A stretch of DNA of 51,636 nt from the NCBI GenBank assembly GCA_011316305.1, contig SAUG01000191.1, positions 1 to 51,636 on the forward strand, read 5' to 3'. Shown here piece by piece: positions 1-10,633 of the stretch. The DNA comes from Rusavskia elegans. Its lineage: Eukaryota; Ascomycota; Lecanoromycetes; Teloschistales; Teloschistaceae. The position numbers and the translations under genes were made by a program. The notes beneath the pieces were generated by a model, which made no database searches, was not told the origin of the DNA, and was given only the letters and a program-made list of their open reading frames with translations. Positions within the stretch are counted from its first letter, which is position 1. Each line of letters opens with the position of its first letter.

Positions 1-925
1 ATATATATATATATATATGTTCCATTAACGTTATATACGGCAACGATTGTTGTATTTTACATACAAAGAAATTTTTACAGCCAAAGGTATATTCGTCAGG
101 CAAGGTTTATAGCGCAGTCAATTATTTCTATTTAACTATTTCCTTCTTTATTCGATCACGAATCTTCTACTTTATTTAAATACTATATATTCCTTCCTCG
201 ACGTTATATATAATTATCAGCTTCTAATATTTCCGCTATATCTACCTGCTATACTGCGAAGCTATTATCTACGTCCGTCGCCTCGGCTATACTTATTATA
301 TAACTCGTATCTAAACGCTCCGCTAAGCTATTAAGGTATTCTTTAACTCGCGTAGCTTTAAAAGGGTCGCTAGTTATAGGGTCGCCTACTAGTATACTAG
401 CTACTATAGCTAGAAGCTTTATCCGGTTAATTAGATTAAAGGGGGGTAGAAAGATCGGATAGCGCGTTTTAAAAGTAGTAAAAAAAAATTTTTATCGAGG
501 TCGGAATAGATTACTCTAGCTATAATAAAGTTATCGACGACCGCGTAGATAGATATAGTTATTACAGATATAGGTACTACTATCTAGTTTAGCTGCGGTA
601 TAGCTATTACGGGAATATATACGTACGTAAAGGGTTTTAGTAAATTATAGTACTTACGAGAGGCTTGTATTGCTGGTAAAAGAAAAAGAAGCAATAACTG
701 CGAGGTATACTTATCTATAAAAATCTCTACGTTAGTTAAATTATCAGTAGAAAGATACGTTATATTACTAAGTAAATTTAAATTAAAACTCTATAGAACC
801 GTTATTTACGTTATCTGAACTAGGATATAAGTTCTACTACCGTATATTTAATACTAGTATACTAACGCTTGATTTGCTTACCGAACCACTGGTTCACCGG
901 GTACCAAAGCCAAAATAAATAACTA
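1..925. repeat. Dispersed 0.93-kb repeat, copy 1 (uninterrupted)
   Basis: After an AT microsatellite (1-18), this stretch aligns by eye along its length with 9566-10388 plus 18812-18916, differing mostly by C/T and G/A transitions. Shared landmarks are the start TTAACGTTATATACGGCAAC and the end containing the small palindrome GAACCACTGGTTC followed by an A-rich tail (AAAATAAATAACTAAATA). The A-rich end would suit a plus-strand non-LTR or SINE-like element, but I see no protein motif and no clear target duplication, so the class is open. This copy matters because it shows the empty insertion site of the chromovirus found in copy 2. Its left end may lie outside the window. Confidence 0.75.
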
Positions 926-2064
926 AATATAGAAATTAGCCGCGTAACTTGACTGGCTACTTCCGTATAAATTCTTGGTAGTATCTATAATCCGACTCGA
1001 TTTTTTAGTAAATCGAATCGATTAAATTCGCTAAACGGTTAATTCCGGATCGAATCTAAAAATTTAATCAAAGTCGGTGAAACTTTTATTAATAGTTGTA
1101 TATTATATATTTTTAAATATTAACTATAATCAAAAAGTAATATAGTAAAATAAAATATTCAATCTAACTAATATTATTCTAGCTGAAGTAGTGAATTAAT
1201 TAGAATATTTTAAAATTATTTATATTATTATTATATTAGAATTATACGAATAAAATTAATTTAGTAGATCTTTCGGATCGGATTAGATAATCTATCGAAT
1301 CGGGTCGTATCGACTAATTCGATTTCGAAATCCGATCCGACGGCCAGTCTACGCGTAACTAGGTATTTGCTAGACGATTAGATTTTAGAAAACCAGAAAT
1401 ATCGTTCGCTTTATCGAAAGTTTAAATACTTCGAAGGTTTTTAAAAATAATATTTCTATTTAACTTTAACGTAAACTTCTTTTTTTATTTATTTATTTTC
1501 GGAATATTAATTATAATATCTAAAATATTTTTTCCGCCGGATACCTAGCTTTCGTAGAAATTTTAGGCGAGATACGAAATATCCGGCGATGATAAATAGT
1601 AGTAATATACGTAGATAGACTATCGAAATCCGAAGAAAATTTTATAAAATAATAGAACGAATGGTATTCGCTAGTATATTAGACGCTAGACTAATTTAAA
1701 AAAACATTAACGATTTTAATTTATACGAATTGAATAATTTAGTTGAAAAAATTAGATTTAGTGATAGAGCAAAGTTTTTATATAGAGATAGAACTAAATT
1801 TTATATTAAATTTTAGTATAGTGAAAAAACTACTAAACTGGACGTCGGATCGGATTTCGAATTCGGATTTACCGATCCGATCTAATCCGAATCGGATTGG
1901 AAATTTCTAGAAATCGATTCGATAGATTATTTGATCGGATTATATAATCTAATTCGATCCGAATAATCTATTAAATCTATATAATTCGTATAGTTCTAGT
2001 ATAAAAATTTTCTAAATAATATTAAAGACATTTAATTAATTAACTACGCTAGCGAAAATGTTAC

Positions 2065-2476
2065 TGTAACGTCTCTGTATATCAGAGGGCGTTGCGCTCG
2101 AGCCTAGCTATAGCTATAGACGTAGTCCGAAATACTAAATAGTAAAAAAGTCCTAGTATAGATTATCGTAACTAATCCTGTATAGCCGCGAAGGTATAGT
2201 TACGATATTATAAAGCGTTTTCGTTATAAAAATAATTAAAAAGAGAATAGTAAAGACGGATTTAATAATTATATTAGTAATTAACTAAAGAAGATATTTA
2301 ATAGGAGTAAAGAGCGATATATATAGTAAAAGTAGCCGATAGTACCGATAGATAGCTATCCGCTAAAAGCTTCTATTAGGAAAATCGGCTATAGCGGCTA
2401 TAGGCGGCTATAGATAATTAGATTCGTTTAACTAGCTAATTTTCTAGAGTATCTCTATAGAATTATAGATATAATA
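2065..2476 (-). repeat. LTR of the minus-strand Gypsy element (its 3' LTR)
   Basis: This begins TGTAACGTCTCTG and ends TATAATA. It matches 5623-6026 along its length, including the block CTATAGCGGCTATAGGCGGC. The differences are mostly transitions, as RIP would give. The flanking pentamers are GTTAC (2060-2064) on the left and GATAC (6027-6031) on the right, a possible target duplication with one mismatch. Confidence 0.85.
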
Positions 2477-5400
2477 CGGCCCCTTCTATATCGTTTTTCT
2501 AAACTTTTTTAAAGTTTTTTAAATCTTTTTAAAATACCTTCTAGGTTTTTATATATTTTCTTTATTAGAGAATTTCTTCTATTTAATTAAAAATTTATTT
2601 ATATCTATTTTTTCTTCGACGATTTTTTTAACTTTATATTTTTCTTTTTTCTAATAGTATTAATCTTTTACTAATAGTACCCGGTTCGAGGCTTTTTTAA
2701 AGAGTCCTATATAGAATTTTAGGAAAATTCCTATTACCGGAAATTTGAAATATACTATAGTTCCTTTAATATTCTAAACTTTAAAAGCTCTAATATATAG
2801 TTTATTATATTTTTTATCCGTAAAATTTTTATTAAAAGTAATATTTTATCTTTTTTTTTAATATTATAGTTTCTTCTAGATTTATCTACTTTCTATTTTA
2901 TCCTTTCTTTAGCTCTTTAAATCCTTATCTTGGCTTTATTCCAGTTTCCTTTTATTTTATTAATAAATACTTACGCCGCTGGATTATTTATATTTAAAGT
3001 TATTTCCTCTTTTAGCTTTCTACTATATATAAGCTCGTCTAGTATTATCTATATATCTTCGTTATATAACAAGTTAATTACTATTTATACTATCGGAAAA
3101 AACTAGACCTAATTATCTCCTTTTTCTAAATAGTAGATTCGTAAATATAATACTAATATTTAATTTATTCTTCCTATCTATCTATTAGTTTACAGATAGA
3201 ATTATATTAATATTATCTATTCCGTTCCTATAATTTATATTAATCCTTTTATAAAGTTAGAGATAAAATACTTATCTCTATCCGATATAATCTTTTCTGC
3301 GATACTATTTTTATAGAAGACTATTCGTAGTAGCAGGAATATTAATTGTTCTACTATTATCGTTATTTTATAAAATATAAATCTTATATATTTTGTAAAT
3401 CCTTCTATAACTATTATTATTATATTATATTAAACTTACGTATAGGAATTAACAGTCTCTAGAAAACCTATAACGAAAACTATTATAATATATTAATACG
3501 ATTTATCTAGTATTTACGTAGGATATAGTTTACTAATAGGTTTTTATTTACTTTTTTTAGAAATTAAATATTTCGGATAGCTTTTTATATATTCTTTAAT
3601 ATATTTTTTAAAGACGGATATATTAGTTTTTTTTTAAATTCTTTTTAATGTTTTAGTTATTCCTTAATATCTAGCTGTTATAGGGTCGTACGCTTATTAA
3701 ATAATATTATTAATCTCTTCTAATACTTTCGCTCTTTCTAGTACTTCTTTATTTCTTTTTAATAGTAGTCTACTTATTCTTTCTACAGCTTTATAATCCG
3801 TTTTTCGATTTAAGATATCTACTACTATATTATCCGTACCTTTAATATATCTTATTTTAAAGTTGTAGTAGGTAGTTTCTTCTAACTATTTTATTTATCT
3901 CTAATTAAATTTTTTATCGAATAAGAGTAATAAAAGGTTATTATAGTTAGTATAGATTATTATCTTTTTTAAAGTTTCTATTAAATATATTTTCTAATAT
4001 ACGAGGTTTATAACAATAGCTAATATTTTATTATCTATTATTATATAATTAATCTCGGCCGGTATTAACCTCCTGGAAAAGTATTCTAATAGTTTACCTT
4101 TTAATACTATATAGAAATCTAGAACTCGGTCCGATGCGTCTATATATAGTATAATTTACTCTTTTAAATCGAATATATCTAAGGCGTCTTCGTTTATAAA
4201 ACTTTACTTAAATTTTTTAAACACTTCGTTTTCTATTCGTATCTACTAGAAGATTTTATCGTTTCGGAAAAGATTTATAAGTTAAATAATTGTCTTTATA
4301 TATCCTTTTATTATATTTTAATAGAATTTTATAAAATCTAAAGAACTTTAGATATCTTTTTAATTCTTTAGTACTAGCTATTCTTTTATCGCCTAGAATT
4401 TATTAATTTCTATAGTAATACTTCCTAGTCTGATTATATATCCTAGGAAGATAACTTTTTTTTTAAAGAATTCTAATTTTTTTTTCTTTAACTTTAAAGT
4501 TATTTTCTCGAAATTTCTATAATACCTTATAAATATATTATTAGTACTTTTTTTTTATTTTCGAGGGGATTAATACGTTATCTATATAGACTATAATATA
4601 AATATCTAAATAGTTAAATAATACTTTATTAACTGCTTTCTATAGGATCGCGGGGACGTTTTTTAATCCGAAAAATAGTACTAAATATTCGAATAATCCG
4701 TATTTTATTCTAAATACTATTTTCTATTTATCTTCGTTTTTAATTTTTAATAGATTAAAGGTATCTCTAAGGTCGAGCTTTATAAACTATTTAGCTCTTT
4801 TAATTCTACTTTTTAGGTCCGCTAGAATAAATAGAGAATATTTATCCTTCTATATTACTACGTTAAATCATCTAAAATTAATATAAAGCCGAAAGTATCT
4901 ATTTTTTTTCGGAATAAATATTACCAGTTATTTAATTTTTAATTTAGAATATTATATATATTCTCGTTTAAATCTATAGTCGATATACTATCGTAGTAAT
5001 TTCGATTATTTGTTAATTAGTCTATAGATCGGCCTAGCTTTTAGTTTATTAGAGTCTAAAATAATAATCTTATATTTTTCTAGATATAAATCGATAAGAA
5101 AAACTTTCTTTCCGGTTCCTTTAATATATTTTAGAAATCTTTAAATAGTTATTGAATTTTATCTATAGTAGCTATTTTTTTTTTAGTCTACTATTTCGAA
5201 ATTAAGATATTGTATATTTTCTTTATCTCGGCTAGCTTTTTAGATATATTAAATAGGTAGTTTTCTATTTTTACCTATATCGTTTTCTAAACGATCTCTA
5301 GATTCTATAATATAAACTATAGAATATATAAATATATATTCTTTATATTTTTATAATATCGAAAATAATTATTTTCATAACTATTACTTTATATCTATAG

Positions 5401-5622
5401 GCGTTTAGTTTAATATTTAACTCTAACGATTCCTGTTTTATTAATAGTTCCTATAAAGTAAAGTTCCGTTTTTCTAATTAAAAGGATATTAAATCTTTTT
5501 ATATATTTTACCGATATAATATTCTAAATAGTTTCTAAATTAACTAAAGCTTCTATAGATTATTTTTATAATATAAATTAGATAAAAATCCGATTTTTAT
5601 CTATTTTTCGGAGTAATTAAAA

Positions 5623-6026
5623 TATAATATCTCTATATATTAGAGGGCGGTACGTTCGAGCCTAACTATAATTATAAGCGTAGTCCGAGCCACTAAATAG
5701 TAAGAGAGTCCTAGTATAGATTATTATAACTAATTCCGCGTAGCCGCGAAAATAATATTATAAAGCGTTTTCGTTATAGAAATAATTAAAAAGAAAATAG
5801 TAGAAATATATTTAATAGTTATATTAATAACTAACGAAAGAAGCTATTTAACGGAAAGAAAGAGCGATATATATAGTAAAAGTACCCGATAGTATCGATA
5901 GGTAGCCGTTCGCTAAAAGTTTCTATTAGGAAGATTAGCTATAGCGGCTATAGGCGGCTATAGATAATTAGACTCGTTTAACTAGCTAATTTTCCAGAGT
6001 ATTTCTATAGAGTCGGGGACGTAAAA
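5623..6026 (-). repeat. LTR of the minus-strand Gypsy element (its 5' LTR)
   Basis: This is the partner of 2065-2476. It starts TATAATATCTCTA where the other copy has TGTAACGTCTCTG, so the TG and CG dinucleotides have decayed to TA. It ends GGGGACGTAAAA. The length is 404 bp against 412 bp. Confidence 0.85.
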
Positions 6027-7245
6027 GATACTAATAGAATTGAATAAATTATATAACAATTTCATAAATATATTATTATTAATGATTTTATAAATATAAT
6101 ATCTAATTATAAATAAAGATTTAATTGATTTTTATCGGATTTTTCAATTTAAATTGGCTATTTCGAATCCGGTTCCCGTTAGTATTTCGGAAATCCGATT
6201 CGAATTTTAACGAATCGATTTAATCCGATCCGCTAAATAGTTTAGATCGAATTCTAATATTAGAATCGAAAGTCGAATTAGATTATAAAAAAAAACTAAT
6301 AAAAGTCGATTCGATCGAATTTATAATTATATTAGATGGTTAAAAAAATAGAAGCCGAAAACGATAAAAATATATAAAAGATTATTGAACTATTTGACTA
6401 GTAATTTCTATCTAAAATTAATAGATTTAATTAAATATATTATTTCGATATATGTTTTTTTAATATTATAATATAAGATCTGAATGACGTAGTAGCAACG
6501 CTGCGTAACTTGGCGGCCTAACGGATCTAACGTTCTATTTCGGAGTTAGCGGAATCAAACCGTCGGATCGGAGATTCGAATTCTTCGAAAGTTAACTAAT
6601 ATTTAAATTTTTTCTAATCGATTAAATCGATTTATATAGAACTTATATAGAAATTATATAAAAAAAATTTTTAGAAAACTTTTTCGGTCCAGCCGTTTCT
6701 AATCGAAATAGATTAAATTATTTAAAATTAAATAGTTTACGATATTCCTCTAGATTTTAATTCAGATCTAGCTCTTTCGGGAATTTTAAATAAAACTATC
6801 GATAAATATTGAAATTTAAACAATTACGTATTCCCAACAGTTAGTATCTCTAGTATTAATTCGTAGAAAATAAATCAAAAATTCGAATAATTAAATCTAT
6901 ATTATAATATAGAAAAATGGATTATAATAATTTATTAAAAGATTTTAGCGATTATAGTAGTTTTAATAAATTAAATTCGGATTTTCGGATTTCACCCGGA
7001 ACCGAATTAAATCGAATTTTAAAATAATCTAACTCGATTCGGATCGGATCGGACTATTTTTTAACTTTATTCGAATCGGATTAAATTAATTAACTCGGGT
7101 TCGAAACTCGACCCGACGGCCAGTCTATCTAGATTTAATCCGGGACCGACAGTTTAGCGAATTAAACCGGTTCGACTCTTTAAAAAATCGGGTCGGGTTA
7201 TAGGTACCGACGGGAACCTGTACCGAAGTAGCCAGTCTAGAGGTT

Positions 7246-7595
7246 ACGTCTCGGCGCCAAGAGTGTCGTACCGGTTTCGCACATGCCAAATATTATGAAG
7301 CCGCCAAGCCTACGAAATCCTGAGTGATCTACTGCGATTCAAGCTCAGTTCTTCTCGATAGGAACGATAAGTGACGCACGTTCGACAGTTTCGCTTAGCA
7401 AAGTCATTCACAGTTTCTGAATTCCCTATTGATCTTCACTTGACTTTTCAACACGTAAGGATCCTGACCTCATAAGCAGACAATCCGCTGCAATCCTTGA
7501 TACGTCTTCCTCCACATACAACTCTGAATCTGCCGAGCAGAGAACAGCGCCCATTCAAGCAGAGAACAGTGCCTATTTAAGTACCAGGACACAGC
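7246..7595 (+). promoter_or_regulatory. Upstream region of the Crinkler-type gene
   Basis: Base composition returns to normal here, with CA and TG common, marking the edge of the RIP block. Just before the start codon a 22-bp unit is tandemly duplicated at 7536-7579; its core AGCAGAGAACAG occurs at 7536 and 7558. A TATTTAAG string lies at about 7574-7581, too near the ATG to be called a TATA box with confidence. No other gene is visible in these 350 bp. Confidence 0.35.
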
Positions 7596-9565
7596 ATGTC
7601 AGGACCTTGTGAAATATGTCCGTGCGTACGCGGCCATTTTGACTTTATTCAGGATACTTGTACATCTTGCTCCCACAATATAATGGAACATACGCCCGAA
7701 CCAGCCGAGAGTCGCTTCAGGGTCATAATATCATCGGAGCGTCTTACCCCCAGGACAGAGCTTGTGGATGCCATAATACAGCTCCTGCGTGAGAGCAATA
7801 TCATCCTCATCCGTACTCCACCCCAGACTGGCAAAACAACCTTAGCCAATCTTATATGCCGCAAGATGTTGCTGAAGCATCCGGATCTCGAGCCTGTCTT
7901 CTTCGCCTGGGACGAGGGACGTTCGAAGCCGGGAGGCCAGCATACAGAGAGCTACATGGATGTCTTGGAACGGCAGCTTCGGGAAGCCAAACCGAAGAAC
8001 GAGGATACGCGGAAAAGGCTCGGGTTGTAGCCTAACAACGCAAAACCAGTATATATGATCGATGACGCGATATATACCTACTCGGAAAAGACGATGTGGG
8101 AAGAAGTCTTCAAGGGTGAAGTCAAGGACAAAAATGTATACTACATCCTTATATGTGTGTATGGCTCTCCAACCGGATTCTATCAATGGGGGACAGACTT
8201 ATCGAACTCGGCATTCATCCCAACTGATCGGCGTGTCGAGTTACTTCCCGATCCCTCTTATAACCTACAGCTTAGGATGAATGAGGAAGAAACCAAGATA
8301 GTCATCGATCGGTAGGCGGCACATCATACTCCACCAGCCAAATGCGACCAAAGTGTATATGAATTCGTGAGGTATGAGACGGAGGGTCATCCTGGCATAC
8401 TTAATATCATGCTTGAGTACATAAAAATGCACACAGTGGGACTTTTTCTGAATCCCAATACGTAGACTAGCTAACCAATACATCAGGCAAAATATACTGG
8501 ACAGCTATATATCGAGTACGATGCGCGTAAATACTGTGAGGCCCTGGGTAAAGGTTTCATGACCAGCATATCGAGGAATGGACGAGGCTACTGGAATAAG
8601 GTGATCAAGGACAAGATGAGGCCGAACATGGATGATCTTAGAAAGAACCCCAGATTCTTCGGGATAACGATCGAGCATATTAACAAAGGAATGTTTTTCG
8701 CTGCAAGAAACTATTCAGGGGCTTGGATTGCAAAGGACGATGTTCATGCTCCTCGGTCGTTGGCTGTCATAATTGAGTGTTGCCACGAGCTGGGATTTCT
8801 TTACTCGATCGAACAAGACGACAATATCCAGTACATATTTGCTTCCCAGGTTCATCGGCGGTACGAACTCCATCCCTGCTTTGGTCCAAATATCTAATAC
8901 AATCTAGTGCTGCTCTTACCTTCTCATATCCTGGTCCTAAACCAATTGAATCCTTACTCGACGCGGTCCTTGACGCCCTACGGCACTTCAGCCCCACGGC
9001 CCTCAGTTCTCGGACAGGACATCTTGACGGTCAATGGAAAATCCCTGAGGCAGCCTTTCAGAGCGAGATGTATAGATGTCTCCTTTGCCTCGGCCGGCTT
9101 AAAGGTCATCGCATTGTTACCGAATACATGCACGACAATACCGGTCGAGTTGATTTCTATCTATCTGAGGACGGAATAGGAGTCGAAATACTCCAGAATG
9201 GGACTGCTGATGATATCATAGAACATACCCGTCGCTTTGATACGTTATGCGGTAAATATAGGCAATGGGGGATCATGAAGGATTATCTTGTCATCAACTT
9301 CTGTTTCGGTTCGAAGTATCGTGATCTAACGAACACAGGTCAGAGTAACTAAATGCGTTGATATGATATTATTGTACGCTAATCCTTCGGTAGACTTGGC
9401 AACGGACCAGCAGCTACTTTCGAAAATCATTCAAGTCGTCTATAACGAGCAACAGGGTTCTATAACGGCATTTAGTGCAGATTATAAGCCTAAAAGTCAC
9501 ACTTTTTATCTGGAAGATGTAGATCAGGTTTTCTCCTTTGGAGGATTTCTATTTGGAATTACATT
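7596..9565 (+). pseudogene. Crinkler-type (CRN-like) protein: Cys/His N-terminus, P-loop NTPase, restriction-endonuclease-fold domain; disrupted
   Basis: The reading frame opens at 7596 with A at -3. Residues 5-31 hold paired Cys and His (CEICPC...CTSCSH...H), resembling a small zinc module. Walker A is PPQTGKTT (residues 75-82) and a Walker B-like VYMIDDA lies near 8055. At about 9145-9290 come GRVDFY, GVEILQNG, EHTRRF and GKYRQ, the pattern of the nuclease domain that Crinkler-type effectors share with REase-fold enzymes. Three introns restore frame: 8436-8486 (51 nt, CTAAC branch), 8861-8907 (47 nt, CTAAT) and 9345-9393 (49 nt, CTAAT). Two TAG stops, at 8028 and 8313, lie outside these introns; both fit C-to-T change in a CpA context, the RIP preference. 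The one at 8313 could instead sit in a 42-nt intron, 8312-8353. The last exon runs into a repeat at about 9566 and loses its end. Family known from oomycetes and fungi as host-directed or self/nonself effectors; here probably dead. Confidence 0.75.
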
Positions 9566-10393
9566 GAATTTATATATATATATTTTATTAACGTTATATA
9601 CGGCAACGATTATTATATTTACTGTATAAAGAAATTTGTATAGCTAAAAATATTTTCGTCAGGCAAGATTTATAGCGCAGTTAATTACTTTTATTTAACT
9701 ATTTCGTTCTTTATTCGATTATAAATACTCTATTATCTAGTCCTTCTTCGATATTATATATAATTATCAGCTTCCAATATTTCTACTATATCTATCTACT
9801 ATACTACGAAGTAATTATCTACGTCTATCGTTTCGGCTATATTTATTATATAACCCGTATCTAAACGTTCCGTTAAATAATTAAAGTACTTTTTAGCCCG
9901 TATAGCTTTAAAAAGGTCGCTAGCTATAGGGTCGCTAGCTAGTACGCTAGCTACTATAGCTAGAAACTTTATCTAATCGATTAGATTAAAGTAAAGTAGA
10001 AAAATCGGATAGTACGTTTTAAAGATAGTAAAGAGAAAATCTTTATCGAAATCGGAATAGATTATTTTAACTATAATAAAGTAGTCGACGATTATACGGG
10101 TAGATATAATTTATATAGATAAAGATACTACTATTTAGGTTAGCTATAGTATAGCTATTACGGAAATATATACGTACGTAAAAGATTTTAGTAAATTATA
10201 GTACTTACGAGGGGTATTATAGGGTTTATATTACTAGTAAAAAGGGAAGAAACGATAACTACAAGGTATATTTATCTATAAAGCCTTCTATATTAATTAA
10301 ATTATCGGTAGAAAGATACGTTATATTATTAAGTAAATTTAAATTAAAATTCTATTGAAAGTACCGTTATTTATATTAATTAAACTAGAGTAT

Positions 10394-10633
10394 TATAAGG
10401 CGCCAAACGCGTTATATAGGCCTTGGAGATATAATTAGAACGCTTGAAGACGAGGCTCGCCGTCTAGTCGCTAGAGCGTCGATAGTATATCGGATTTCGA
10501 TTTTTCCCCGCTTTTTCCTTTCCTTTATTACTAGACTATACTCTAGTTTTTCTAGGATATAAGTTAGTTCTATAATATATCTATCGTCTAGTCTATAATG
10601 ATTTACTATTCTAGAAATAGATTTTTTTTAATA
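10394..10633 (+). repeat. 5' LTR of the chromovirus
   Basis: The LTR starts TATAAGGCGCC and ends TTTAATA. It pairs with 18572-18811, base for base in length (240 bp). The expected TG...CA ends have decayed to TA...TA. Confidence 0.9.

Larger units (their letters stand above)
2065..6026 (-). mobile_element. Ty3/Gypsy LTR retrotransposon, minus strand, RIP-mutated, gag apparently missing
   Basis: Two direct repeats, 2065-2476 and 5623-6026, flank a 3.1-kb interior. The interior reads as pol on the minus strand. Reverse transcriptase shows a PKK...RL...DFR-like block (about 4930-4850) and a YIDNVL motif (about 4591-4570) where YIDDVL is usual, a G-to-A change. Integrase shows a SDRDKYF-type core at about 3300-3230. 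A purine run on the minus strand (AGAAGGGG) lies directly inside the left LTR, as expected of a polypurine tract, fixing the orientation. Only about 0.7 kb lies between the right LTR and RT, too little for gag plus protease, so the copy is probably internally deleted. Many stops from RIP make it dead. Confidence 0.85.
942..7245. mobile_element. RIP-mutated terminal-inverted-repeat element (nested set), split by an LTR retrotransposon
   Basis: The sequence from about 945 to 1056 (GACTGGCTACTTCCGTA onward) is the reverse complement of about 7245 to 7140 over roughly 110 bp, with mostly transition differences. Related ends sharing ACTGG(C/A)CGTCGG also occur at about 1338-1362 (minus), 1845-1870 (plus) and 7100-7127 (minus), so at least two related TIR elements appear nested or overlapping. 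An inner pair, about 1845 with 7127, would be 1.3 kb without the LTR insertion. Repeated TCGGATCGG-type palindromic blocks fill the arms. No transposase motif is readable, so these may be non-autonomous. Exact ends need alignment. Confidence 0.6.

Noticed and set aside
840..910. Possible tRNA-like or SINE box B at GGTTCACCGGG
   Set aside because: No cloverleaf or box A can be placed upstream, and the palindrome GAACCACTGGTTC explains the match.
840..925. Helitron 3' end (hairpin)
   Set aside because: There is no CTRR end after the hairpin and no matching 5' TC end; the A-rich tail argues against it.
7921..8049. A 129-nt intron that would remove the TAG at 8028, since CTAAC and AG follow it
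   Set aside because: The only in-phase donor, GTTCGA, is poor, and the skipped part has the look of the family's helical link before Walker B.
8267..8483. Minus-strand frames across the Crinkler-type gene
   Set aside because: They overlap the plus-strand exons and the 8436-8486 intron and carry no motif; the plus strand explains the sequence.
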